The position numbers and the translations under genes were made by a program. From positions 1,240,001 to 1,304,000 of the forward strand of contig NZ_CP011319.1 in the NCBI RefSeq assembly GCF_001865675.1: a stretch of 64,000 nt of DNA, given 5' to 3'. Source of the stretch: Janthinobacterium sp. 1_2014MBL_MicDiv. GTDB lineage: Bacteria > Pseudomonadota > Gammaproteobacteria > Burkholderiales > Burkholderiaceae_D. How positions within the stretch are numbered: position 1 is the stretch's first letter; each line of letters opens with the position of its first letter. Shown piece by piece: positions 50,887 to 58,441 of the stretch. Below the pieces are notes generated by a model. The model searched no databases. It saw only the letters and a program-made list of their open reading frames with translations, and was not told where the DNA came from.

Positions 50887-51273
50887 ATGCGTCATTATGA
50901 AATAGTCTTTATCGTCCATCCGGACCAAAGCGAGCAAGTGCCCGCGATGATCGAACGCTACAAAGCCAGCGTAACCACCCGCGGCGGTTCGGTTCACCGC
51001 GTGGAAGATTGGGGCCGCCGTCAAATGGCTTACTCGATCCAAAAGCTGCCTAAAGCACACTACATCTGCCTGAACATCGAATGCGACAACGAGACCCTGG
51101 TCGAGTTGGAAACAGCATTCAAATTCAATGATGCCGTGTTGCGTCACCTGACCGTTAAAATGAAGAAAGCTGAAACAGCTCCTTCGCCGATGATGAAATC
51201 GGTACAACGCGAAGACGCGGCCAAAAGCCACCGCACCGAAGCACCAGCAGCCGCTCCAGCCGCAGCAGCTTAA
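50887..51273 (+). CDS. rpsF: 30S ribosomal protein S6
   Basis: A 128-residue S6: MRHYEIVFIVHPDQSEQV, WGRRQMAYSIQKLPKAHYI, and FNDAVLRHLTVKM, with an Ala/Pro-rich C-terminal tail. AAGGAG precedes the ATG. It binds S18 in the small subunit; both are in this operon. Confidence 0.97.
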   Translation: MRHYEIVFIVHPDQSEQVPAMIERYKASVTTRGGSVHRVEDWGRRQMAYSIQKLPKAHYICLNIECDNETLVELETAFKFNDAVLRHLTVKMKKAETAPSPMMKSVQREDAAKSHRTEAPAAAPAAAA

Positions 51274-51293
51274 TTCTTGACCAGGATCGTGCG

Positions 51294-51602
51294 CTGAACC
51301 AGCTACAAGTAACCGCCATCATTGCCGAGCGCGAAATATTGCGCTATACCCCGGCAGGGCTGCCGATTGTGAATGCAGTATTGCAGCACAGTTCGCAGCA
51401 GATGGAAGCAGGAATTGCCCGTTTGACCGAGTTTGATGTTGCCGCGCTTGCCGCTGGCGAAATCTCAGGCCGGTTCAGCCAGGCAAGCTTGGGCGGGGTA
51501 TATCAGTTCACGGGTTTCCTGGCCAGGAAAAGCCGCAACAGCAAGAGTTTGGTGTTTCACATCATTGATTTTAGTGCAGTCACCCCGACTAGCGCATTTT
51601 AG
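51294..51602 (+). CDS. priB: Primosomal replication protein N, CTG start
   Basis: A 102-residue single-OB-fold protein, PriB, which binds single-stranded DNA in replication restart. The conserved N terminus (NQLQVTAIIAEREILRYTPAGLP) can only begin at a CTG codon at 51294, with AGGAT at 51283-51287 upstream; the next usable start (TTG 51339) would cut off the first beta strand. The rest matches (GVYQFTGFLARKSRNSKSLVFHI). Its place between rpsF and rpsR is standard. Confidence 0.9.
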   Translation: MNQLQVTAIIAEREILRYTPAGLPIVNAVLQHSSQQMEAGIARLTEFDVAALAAGEISGRFSQASLGGVYQFTGFLARKSRNSKSLVFHIIDFSAVTPTSAF

Positions 51603-51617
51603 ATACAGGAGCCTGAC

Positions 51618-51908
51618 ATGGCATTCGGTAAAAAGTTCGACAAAAATAAGCTCAAGCTTAAAGAAAAACGCAAACAGCAAAACCCTTTGTTCAAACGCAA
51701 GAAGTTCTGCCGCTTCACGGCAGCTCACGTTGAGCAAGTCGACTACAAAGACGTCGACACGCTGAAAGACTTCGTCCAGGAAAACGGCAAGATCATGCCA
51801 GCACGCCTGACCGGTACCAAAGCGCACTACCAGCGCCAAGTCGACACCGCAATCAAGCGCGCCCGCTTCCTCGCGCTGCTGCCATACACCGATCTGCACC
51901 ACGCTTAA
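51618..51908 (+). CDS. rpsR: 30S ribosomal protein S18
   Basis: A 96-residue S18 with an extended basic N terminus (KKFDKNKLKLKEKRKQQ), then FKRKKFCRFTAAHVEQVDYKD and the conserved TGTKAHYQRQVDTAIKRAR. AGGAG precedes the ATG, 15 bases after priB. Confidence 0.96.
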   Translation: MAFGKKFDKNKLKLKEKRKQQNPLFKRKKFCRFTAAHVEQVDYKDVDTLKDFVQENGKIMPARLTGTKAHYQRQVDTAIKRARFLALLPYTDLHHA

Positions 51909-51935
51909 TCGGTCAGATATTCCTGGAGAAGAACT

Positions 51936-52391
51936 ATGCAAATCATTCTGTTAGAAAAAGTTGTTAACGTCGGTAACCTCGGCGAAGTCGTCAAAGTCAA
52001 AGACGGTTACGCACGTAACTTCCTGATCCCGCAACGCCTGGCACGTCGTGCTACGGCAACCGCTGTGGCTGAATTCGAAGTCAAGCGCGCCGAACTGGAA
52101 AAAGCTGCTGCCGCCAAACTGGCCGCATCGCAAGCCCAGGGCGAAAAACTGAGCGGCCTGACCGTTCAAGTTGCTCAAAAAGCTGGCGTTGATGGCCGTC
52201 TGTTCGGTTCCGTCACCAACTTCGACATCGCTGAAGCGCTGACCAAGCAAGGTTTTGCTGTTGAAAAAGCACAAATCCGCATGCCTACCGGCCCGCTGAA
52301 GATCGTTGGCGAGCACAACGTTTCGGTTGCTCTGCACACCGACGTGGTCGTGGAAGTCGTTATCGCTGTCGTACCAGACGCGAACGCGTAA
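51936..52391 (+). CDS. rplI: 50S ribosomal protein L9
   Basis: A 151-residue L9: MQIILLEKVVNVGNLGEVVKVKDGYARNFL, a central helix and a C-terminal domain (GRLFGSVTNFDIAEAL). GGAGAAG precedes it. Last gene of the operon before the UUCG-loop terminator. Confidence 0.97.
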   Translation: MQIILLEKVVNVGNLGEVVKVKDGYARNFLIPQRLARRATATAVAEFEVKRAELEKAAAAKLAASQAQGEKLSGLTVQVAQKAGVDGRLFGSVTNFDIAEALTKQGFAVEKAQIRMPTGPLKIVGEHNVSVALHTDVVVEVVIAVVPDANA

Positions 52392-52433
52392 TCGTCTGCG
52401 GGCCTGGCCCGCAAGCGTTGCCGCACTATGAAA

Positions 52434-52456
52434 AGCCGGGTTCGCCCGGCTTTTTT
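52434..52456 (+). terminator. Terminator after rplI
   Basis: AGCCGGG-TTCG-CCCGGCT stem with a UUCG tetraloop, then a T run. Confidence 0.92.
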
Positions 52457-52513
52457 GTGGCCTTTTTTTCGCTCAATTTCAGCCCTTTATTTTTGCCGAC
52501 ACGCCGAAGCGGG

Positions 52514-52519
52514 TATAAT
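52514..52519 (+). promoter_or_regulatory. -10 element right before dnaB
   Basis: A perfect TATAAT (GGGTATAATT) is seven bases before the dnaB ATG; TTGCCG at 52493-52498 is a possible -35 with a short 15-base spacer. A transcript from here would have almost no leader. Confidence 0.6.
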
Positions 52520-52526
52520 TCGCGCC

Positions 52527-53912
52527 ATGAACGCCCCCTCTGATCCGCAACTGGATTCCCTCCGTATTCCGCCGCATTCGATCGAAGCAGAACAATCCGT
52601 CATCGGTGGTCTGCTGCGCGACAATGCCGCCTATGACCGCATTGCCGACTTCATGCATGCGGAGGATTTCTATCGCTATGACCATCGCATCATCTTCGAG
52701 CAAATCGTCAAGATGGTTAACGCTTCCAAGCCAGCCGATGTCATTACTGTTTTTGAAACCCTGACCCAGCTCGGCAAGGCCGAGGATGTGGGCGGACTCG
52801 CTTACCTGAACGCCATGGCGCAAAACACGCCATCGGCCGCGAACATCCGGCGCTACGCCGAGATCGTGCGCGACCGCGGCGTGCTGCGCAAACTCATCAC
52901 CGTCGCCGACGATATCTCCGGCACGGCCTTCAGCCCGCAGGGCAAGGAAGTCAAGCAGATGCTTGACGAGGCCGAGTCGAAGATCTTCGCCATCGCCGAA
53001 GAGGGCGCGCGCGGCGCCCAGGGCTGGACCGCCATCCAGCCGCTGCTGACGCAAGTGGTCGAACGCATCGACGAACTGTACAGCCGCGACAACCAGAGTG
53101 AAATCACGGGCGTGCCCACCGGTTTCATCGACCTCGACCGCATGACCTCGGGTCTGCAGCCGGGCGACCTGGTGATCGTGGCGGGACGTCCTTCGATGGG
53201 CAAGACGGCGTTTTCCGTCAACATCGGCGAAAACGTGGCCATCGACAGCGGCTTGCCCGTGGCCGTGTTCTCGATGGAGATGGGCGGCGCCCAGCTGGCC
53301 ATGCGTATGCTGGGCTCGGTTGGTCAGCTGGACCAGCACCGCCTGCGCACGGGCCGCCTGAACGACGAAGACTGGCCGCGCCTGACGAATGCGATTCAAA
53401 AGATGAACGACGCCCAGTTGTACATCGATGAAACGCCGGCGCTCAATTCCATCGAATTGCGCGCCCGTTCGCGCCGCCTGTCGCGTCAATGCGGCAAGCT
53501 GGGCCTGATCATCGTCGATTACTTGCAGCTGATGTCGGCCAATACTCCCGGCGACAACCGCGCCACGGAGATTTCCGAGATTTCGCGGGGCTTGAAAGGC
53601 CTGGCGAAAGAACTCGGCTGTCCCGTGATCGCGCTGTCCCAGCTGAACCGCTCGCTGGAACAACGCCCGAACAAGCGTCCTGTCATGTCCGACTTGCGCG
53701 AATCGGGCGCTATTGAGCAGGATGCCGACGTGATCCTGTTCATTTACCGCGACGAGGTGTATAACCCCGACTCGCCGGACAAGGGAACGGCCGAAATCAT
53801 CATCGGTAAACAACGTAACGGTCCAATCGGCAGCATCCGCCTCACCTTCATGGGGCAGTACACCAAATTTGGCAATTACAGTGGTGGCCTGGCGCTTTAC
53901 CAAGGCGACTAA
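52527..53912 (+). CDS. dnaB: Replicative DNA helicase DnaB
   Basis: A 461-residue hexameric helicase: N-terminal domain (PHSIEAEQSVIGGLLRDN), linker helix, and RecA-type core with Walker A GRPSMGKTAFSVN, LIIVDYLQLM, and the arginine-rich KQRNGPIG region. It starts the leading fork motor. The ATG at 52527 gives the standard start; the longer frame runs over the promoter. No intein is present. Confidence 0.96.
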   Translation: MNAPSDPQLDSLRIPPHSIEAEQSVIGGLLRDNAAYDRIADFMHAEDFYRYDHRIIFEQIVKMVNASKPADVITVFETLTQLGKAEDVGGLAYLNAMAQNTPSAANIRRYAEIVRDRGVLRKLITVADDISGTAFSPQGKEVKQMLDEAESKIFAIAEEGARGAQGWTAIQPLLTQVVERIDELYSRDNQSEITGVPTGFIDLDRMTSGLQPGDLVIVAGRPSMGKTAFSVNIGENVAIDSGLPVAVFSMEMGGAQLAMRMLGSVGQLDQHRLRTGRLNDEDWPRLTNAIQKMNDAQLYIDETPALNSIELRARSRRLSRQCGKLGLIIVDYLQLMSANTPGDNRATEISEISRGLKGLAKELGCPVIALSQLNRSLEQRPNKRPVMSDLRESGAIEQDADVILFIYRDEVYNPDSPDKGTAEIIIGKQRNGPIGSIRLTFMGQYTKFGNYSGGLALYQGD

Positions 53913-53937
53913 GACTCAGCAGCACTGGCAATTCCAT

Positions 53938-53965
53938 CGGCCGCCCCCGACAAGGGGGCGGCTTT
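53938..53965 (+). terminator. Hairpin after dnaB
   Basis: GCCGCCCCC-GACAA-GGGGGCGGC stem followed by a short TTTC. Probable intrinsic terminator of moderate strength. Confidence 0.65.
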
Positions 53966-54006
53966 CTGTAGTAAATAACACGACTCAATGCTTAACGGAG
54001 AATGAC

Positions 54007-54633
54007 ATGTTTGGACGCTTGATGCCCACTGAGGGCAAGTTTTTTGAATTGTTTAACCAGCACGCGGAACTGTGCGTCAAGGGCGCGAAAGAGATGCTCG
54101 GCCTGATGACCAATTTCGACGACCTGGAAAACCGCGTGCATGCGATTGAAAGCATCGAGAAACAGGCGGACAAAGTCACCTACGCCACCGTGGAAATGCT
54201 GCACAAGACCTTCATCACGCCGATCGACCGCGACGACATCCATCAGCTGATCACGCGCCAGGACGACATCCTCGACCTGCTGGAAGACGCGGCGCAGACC
54301 GTGTCGCTGTACGACCTGAAAGCCGTCACGCCGGAAGCCAAGCGCCTGGCCGAACTGGTGCTGGCCTGTACCGAAAAAGTGCGCGACGCCGTCGCCATGC
54401 TGCACAACATGGATAACTCGCGCAAGATCGTCGCCATCTGCGAGGAAATCGACCGCCTGGAATCGGATGCCGACCACGTGATGCGCGCCGCCATGTCCAA
54501 GCTGTTCCGCGACGAGCCGGACGTGCGCAACCTGATCAAGCTCAAAGCGATCTATGAAATTCTGGAAACCGTGACAGACCGTTGCGAAGATGTGTCCAAC
54601 ATTATCGAAGGCATCATCGTCGAAAACGCGTAA
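54007..54633 (+). CDS. DUF47 (PhoU-like) protein
   Basis: A 208-residue helical protein of the DUF47/TIGR00153 group, related to PhoU, with EFELFNQHAELCVKGA-like start and ESIEKQADKVTYATVEML, DIHQLITRQDDILDLLEDAAQTV. These proteins pair with Pit-type phosphate transporters and are thought to modulate them. CGGAGAATGAC precedes the ATG; pit follows 39 bases later. Confidence 0.93.
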   Translation: MFGRLMPTEGKFFELFNQHAELCVKGAKEMLGLMTNFDDLENRVHAIESIEKQADKVTYATVEMLHKTFITPIDRDDIHQLITRQDDILDLLEDAAQTVSLYDLKAVTPEAKRLAELVLACTEKVRDAVAMLHNMDNSRKIVAICEEIDRLESDADHVMRAAMSKLFRDEPDVRNLIKLKAIYEILETVTDRCEDVSNIIEGIIVENA

Positions 54634-54672
54634 CAGCGTCTGTCCTGAAACAGAATCAGAAAAGAAAAATCC

Positions 54673-55686
54673 ATGCAAACCATCCAAATGAGCATCTACG
54701 TGCTAGGCCTGCTTGTCATCCTGGCGCTGCTATTTGACTTCATGAACGGCTTCCACGATGCCGCCAACGCGATCGCCACGGTGGTCTCGACGGGCGTATT
54801 GAAACCGCAGACCGCGGTTGCCATGGCTGCCACCTTCAACTTCGTCGCCATCTTCGTCTTCCACCAGCTGACCGTGGCCGCCACGGTGGGCAAGGGCACG
54901 ATCGACCCCGCGGTGATCGACCAATATGTGATATTTGGCGCCCTGATGGGCGCCATCGTGTGGAACCTCGTCACCTGGTACTACGGCATTCCATCGTCGT
55001 CCTCGCACGCCCTGATCGGCGGCCTGGTGGGCGCCGCTGTCGCCAAGTCGGGCACGGGCGCGCTGATCTCGGCCGGCCTGTGGAAGATCGTGCTGTTCAT
55101 CGTGCTGTCGCCGGTGCTGGGCTTTTTGTTCGGTTCGCTGATCATGCTGCTGGTGTCGTGGATTTTCGTGCGCTCGACGCCGCGCCGCGTCGACAAATGG
55201 TTCCGCCGCCTGCAACTGGTGTCGGCCGCGGCGTACAGCCTGGGCCACGGCGGCAACGATGCGCAAAAGACCATCGGCATCATCTGGATGCTGCTGATCG
55301 CCGCCGGCTACTCAAGCACGACGGACGCCATGCCACCGATGTGGGTCATCATCTCGTGCTACACGGCGATCAGCTTCGGCACGCTGTTCGGCGGCTGGCG
55401 CATCGTCAAGACCATGGGCCAGAAGATCACCAAGCTCAAACCGGTCGGCGGCTTCTGCGCCGAAACGGGCGGCGCCATCACCCTGTTCGTCTCGACGGCG
55501 CTGGGCATCCCCGTGTCGACCACGCACACCATCACGGGCGCCATCGTCGGCGTCGGCTCGGCACAGAAAATGTCGGCCGTGCGCTGGGGCGTGGCGGGCA
55601 ACATCGTCTGGGCCTGGATCTTCACGATCCCCGCTTCCGCGTTTGTCGCCGCCATCGCATGGTGGATTGGCCGCCATATCATGTAA
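54673..55686 (+). CDS. pit: Inorganic phosphate transporter, Pit family
   Basis: A 337-residue transporter with about ten membrane helices and the two PiT signature repeats: FMNGFHDAANAIATVVSTG and GGNDAQKTIGIIW, plus GIPVSTTHTITGAIVG. It imports metal-phosphate by proton symport. Coupled to the DUF47 gene. Confidence 0.95.
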   Translation: MQTIQMSIYVLGLLVILALLFDFMNGFHDAANAIATVVSTGVLKPQTAVAMAATFNFVAIFVFHQLTVAATVGKGTIDPAVIDQYVIFGALMGAIVWNLVTWYYGIPSSSSHALIGGLVGAAVAKSGTGALISAGLWKIVLFIVLSPVLGFLFGSLIMLLVSWIFVRSTPRRVDKWFRRLQLVSAAAYSLGHGGNDAQKTIGIIWMLLIAAGYSSTTDAMPPMWVIISCYTAISFGTLFGGWRIVKTMGQKITKLKPVGGFCAETGGAITLFVSTALGIPVSTTHTITGAIVGVGSAQKMSAVRWGVAGNIVWAWIFTIPASAFVAAIAWWIGRHIM

Positions 55687-55705
55687 TGGATAGCCAACGC
55701 CAGTA

Positions 55706-55733
55706 AAAAGGGAGCCTTGCGGCTCCCTTTTTT
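55706..55733. terminator. Bidirectional terminator between pit and MBL gene
   Basis: AAAAGGGAGCC-TTGC-GGCTCCCTTTT, with T runs on both strands. The minus-strand gene ends right at its edge. Confidence 0.93.
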
Positions 55734-56629
55734 CATGCCCCGGCCAGTTCCACCGTCAGCCCCTCGTAGGCGAGGAACACCTGCAGGCTGCCCAGGCGGC
55801 CCGCATGGCGGCCCATCACGTCGGCAAACACGGCTTCCAGTTGCTCGTCGCTGCGGGTCGGCTCGTGGTGGGTGCAGTACAGGCGCCGCGCGCCGCAGCG
55901 CAGGGCCAGTTCGAAGGCGGCGTCGAAAGTGCCATGGCCCCAGCCCTGCTTGCCCGGGTATTCCTCGCGCGTGTACGAGCAATCCATGATCAGCGCCTCG
56001 ACGCCGTCGACCAGCGCGTCGATGCTGGCCTGGCGCTGCGCATTGCGCGCCGCGCAGGCCGCGTGTTCGGCGTGGCCGGGCGGATGCGGGTTGTAGAACG
56101 GTTCATGGTCGCCGCTGAAAAACAGCGAGGCGCCAGCGCAGTCGATGCGGTAGCCGAGGTTGACGACCGGGTGGTTCATCTCCGCGCCGCGGACGCGCGC
56201 GCCGCCCACGTCGACGGCTTCGCCGGGCGCCAGGGTGCGGTACTCGATGCTGGCCGCCATGGCCGCCTCGCTGACGGGGAAGTAGCTGTCCTGCAGCTGC
56301 ACCGCCATCACGTGCTCGATGCCGCGCCCGCTGCGCGCGTCGAACGCGCCGTGCAGGCGCATGCGGTTGCCGGCCACGAACAGGGGCGAGAACATGGGCA
56401 GGCCGTGGATGTGGTCCCAGTGGCTGTGCGTGATGAAGACATGCGCGTCGACGCGCTGGCCTGCAGGCAGTTGCTGCGCCAGCGAAAAGATGCCGCTGCC
56501 CGCATCGAGGATAATCAGGCTGTCGTCGTCGGTGCGCACTTCGATGCACGTGGTGTTGCCGCCATAGCGGGCCGTGCGCGGACCGGGGGAGGGGATGGAG
56601 CCGCGCACGCCCCTGAACGTGAATTTCAT
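55733..56629 (-). CDS. Metallo-beta-lactamase-fold hydrolase
   Basis: A 298-residue MBL protein: N-terminal FRGVRGSIPSPGP and RYGGNTTCIEV, metal motif THSHWDHIHGLPMF, FSGDHEPFY, MDCSYTREEY and THHEP. This subgroup (GVRGS start) is often found with cyclic-nucleotide signalling and response regulators, but no substrate is known. It diverges from the HD-GYP/cyclase operon across a 190-base AT-rich region, so shared control is possible. Confidence 0.88.
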   Translation of the reverse strand: MKFTFRGVRGSIPSPGPRTARYGGNTTCIEVRTDDDSLIILDAGSGIFSLAQQLPAGQRVDAHVFITHSHWDHIHGLPMFSPLFVAGNRMRLHGAFDARSGRGIEHVMAVQLQDSYFPVSEAAMAASIEYRTLAPGEAVDVGGARVRGAEMNHPVVNLGYRIDCAGASLFFSGDHEPFYNPHPPGHAEHAACAARNAQRQASIDALVDGVEALIMDCSYTREEYPGKQGWGHGTFDAAFELALRCGARRLYCTHHEPTRSDEQLEAVFADVMGRHAGRLGSLQVFLAYEGLTVELAGA

Positions 56630-56818
56630 TCAGTACCTTGTTACTGTGTAATTATTGTTGATTCTATTCTAATTAATGAGATTGGCGGCAACATTTGTGT
56701 GTGTTGCAACACGGCAATTTATTTCATTTTGATGTAATTGAGTAATGTACAGTGCGCGGGGTGGCCGTTACACTGGCGCTTGCCGACTTCCCTTTTTCCT
56801 TACCTGATCGCGTCCCAT

Positions 56819-58441
56819 ATGCCTCAGCTGCACCCTGAGAAAATCGCCCACAGACTGGAGCAATTGACCGAGCTCAGCGTCGCGCTAGGCGATGGCCTGG
56901 GCGGTCAGGGGCGCGACATCGGACCGCTGCTGCAGCGCATCGTGCTGCTGGCAAAAAGCATGAGCGGGGCCGATGGCGCCACCCTGTACCGGCCCGCCGC
57001 GGACGGACGCCAGCTCGATTTCCACATCAGCGTCAACGACAGCCTGGGCATCGGGCAGGGCAACGACATCGGCTTGCCAGGCGTGCCGCTGTTCGATGGC
57101 GCCGGGCAGCCGAATCTGGCCTCGGTGGCCGCGTATGCGGCCAACCAGCGCCGCAGCGTGAATATCGCCGACGTCTACCGCGACGAGGCCTTCAATTTCT
57201 CCGGCATGCGCGCCTTCGACCGCCACCACGGCTATCACACGCAGTCGATCCTGACGGTGCCCATGAACGACCATGAGGGCGACCTGATCGGCGTGCTGCA
57301 GCTGGTGAACGCCAAGGATGCCGAGACGGGCCAGGTGCGCGCGTTTTCTTCCACCGACCAGCGTTTCATCGAGGCGCTGGCGGCGCAGGCGGGCGTGGCG
57401 CTGACGAACCAGCTGCTGATCTCCCAGCTGGAAGAGCTGCTCGAGTCCTTGGTCACCCTGATCAATATCGGCATCGATGAAAAGTCGCCGTACACCGGGC
57501 GCCATTGCCAGTTCGTGCCCGAGCTGACCATGCTGCTGGCCGACGCCGCGCATGCGACCGACAGCGGGCCATTGGCCCAGTTTCGTCTCAGCGACAATGA
57601 ACGCAAGCAGCTGTGGCTGGCCGGCCTGCTGCACGACTGCGGCAAGATCACCACGCCCGTGCACGTGGTCGACAAGGCCACCAAGCTGGAAACCATCTTC
57701 GACCGCATCGCCCTGATCGACACGCGCTACGAAGTGCTGCTGCGCGACGCCGAGATCGCGGCCTTGCGCCAGCAGGCGGCGCAGCCGCAGCAGCAGGACG
57801 CCATCGCGCAGGCGCTGGAGCAGGAGCAGGCCGCGCTGCGCGAGGAGCGCGACTTCATCCGCCGCGCCAACGTGGGCGGCGAAGGCATGGCGCCGGCCGA
57901 CCAGGAGCGCGTGCGGCAGATCGCGCGCCGGCGCTGGCGCGCGGCCGACGGCGAGCTGCGCGACTTCCTCGATGCCGACGAGACGGAAAACCTGACCATC
58001 CGCTTCGGCACGCTGACGGCGGCCGAGCGGGCCATCGTCAACAACCATATCAGCGTCTCGATCCGCATGCTCGAAGCGCTGCCATGGCCGAAGCACCTGC
58101 AAAAGGTGCCGGAATACGCGGGCGGCCACCATGAACGCATGGATGGCAAGGGCTATCCGCGCGGCCTGACCAAGGAGCAGATGTCGGTGCCGGCGCGCCT
58201 GATGGCCATCGCCGATATCTTCGAGGCGCTGACGGCGCGCGACCGGCCCTACAAGAAGGGCAAGTCGCTGTCCGAATCCCTGCGCATCCTCGGCAATTTC
58301 AGCCTGAACGGGCATATCGACCCGGAACTGTTCGACGTCTTCATCCGCAGCAAGGTCTACCTGACCTTCGCCGAAAAGCACATGCATCCGAGCCAGATCG
58401 ATGCCGTCGACGAGGCCTCCATTCCGGGCTATACCCCTTGA
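56819..58441 (+). CDS. GAF/HD-GYP signalling protein
   Basis: A 540-residue protein. N-terminal GAF domain (about 15-200), then an HD-GYP-type domain: LLHDCGKITTP (about 270), NNHISVSIRML, and HHERMDGKGYPRGL (about 438), IADIFEALTARDRPYKK at the end. Such domains hydrolyse cyclic di-GMP or related dinucleotides. Between HD and GYP motifs there are about 165 residues instead of the usual 60 or so; the extra part is a charged coiled segment (Gln/Glu/Arg-rich, about 320-420). ATG 56819 is preferred over TTG 56738, which would add 27 unconserved residues. The stop overlaps the cyclase start. Confidence 0.88.
   Translation: MPQLHPEKIAHRLEQLTELSVALGDGLGGQGRDIGPLLQRIVLLAKSMSGADGATLYRPAADGRQLDFHISVNDSLGIGQGNDIGLPGVPLFDGAGQPNLASVAAYAANQRRSVNIADVYRDEAFNFSGMRAFDRHHGYHTQSILTVPMNDHEGDLIGVLQLVNAKDAETGQVRAFSSTDQRFIEALAAQAGVALTNQLLISQLEELLESLVTLINIGIDEKSPYTGRHCQFVPELTMLLADAAHATDSGPLAQFRLSDNERKQLWLAGLLHDCGKITTPVHVVDKATKLETIFDRIALIDTRYEVLLRDAEIAALRQQAAQPQQQDAIAQALEQEQAALREERDFIRRANVGGEGMAPADQERVRQIARRRWRAADGELRDFLDADETENLTIRFGTLTAAERAIVNNHISVSIRMLEALPWPKHLQKVPEYAGGHHERMDGKGYPRGLTKEQMSVPARLMAIADIFEALTARDRPYKKGKSLSESLRILGNFSLNGHIDPELFDVFIRSKVYLTFAEKHMHPSQIDAVDEASIPGYTP

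Noticed and set aside
51339..51602. priB starting at TTG 51339
   Set aside because: This start removes conserved N-terminal residues of the OB fold and has no Shine-Dalgarno; CTG 51294 fits better.
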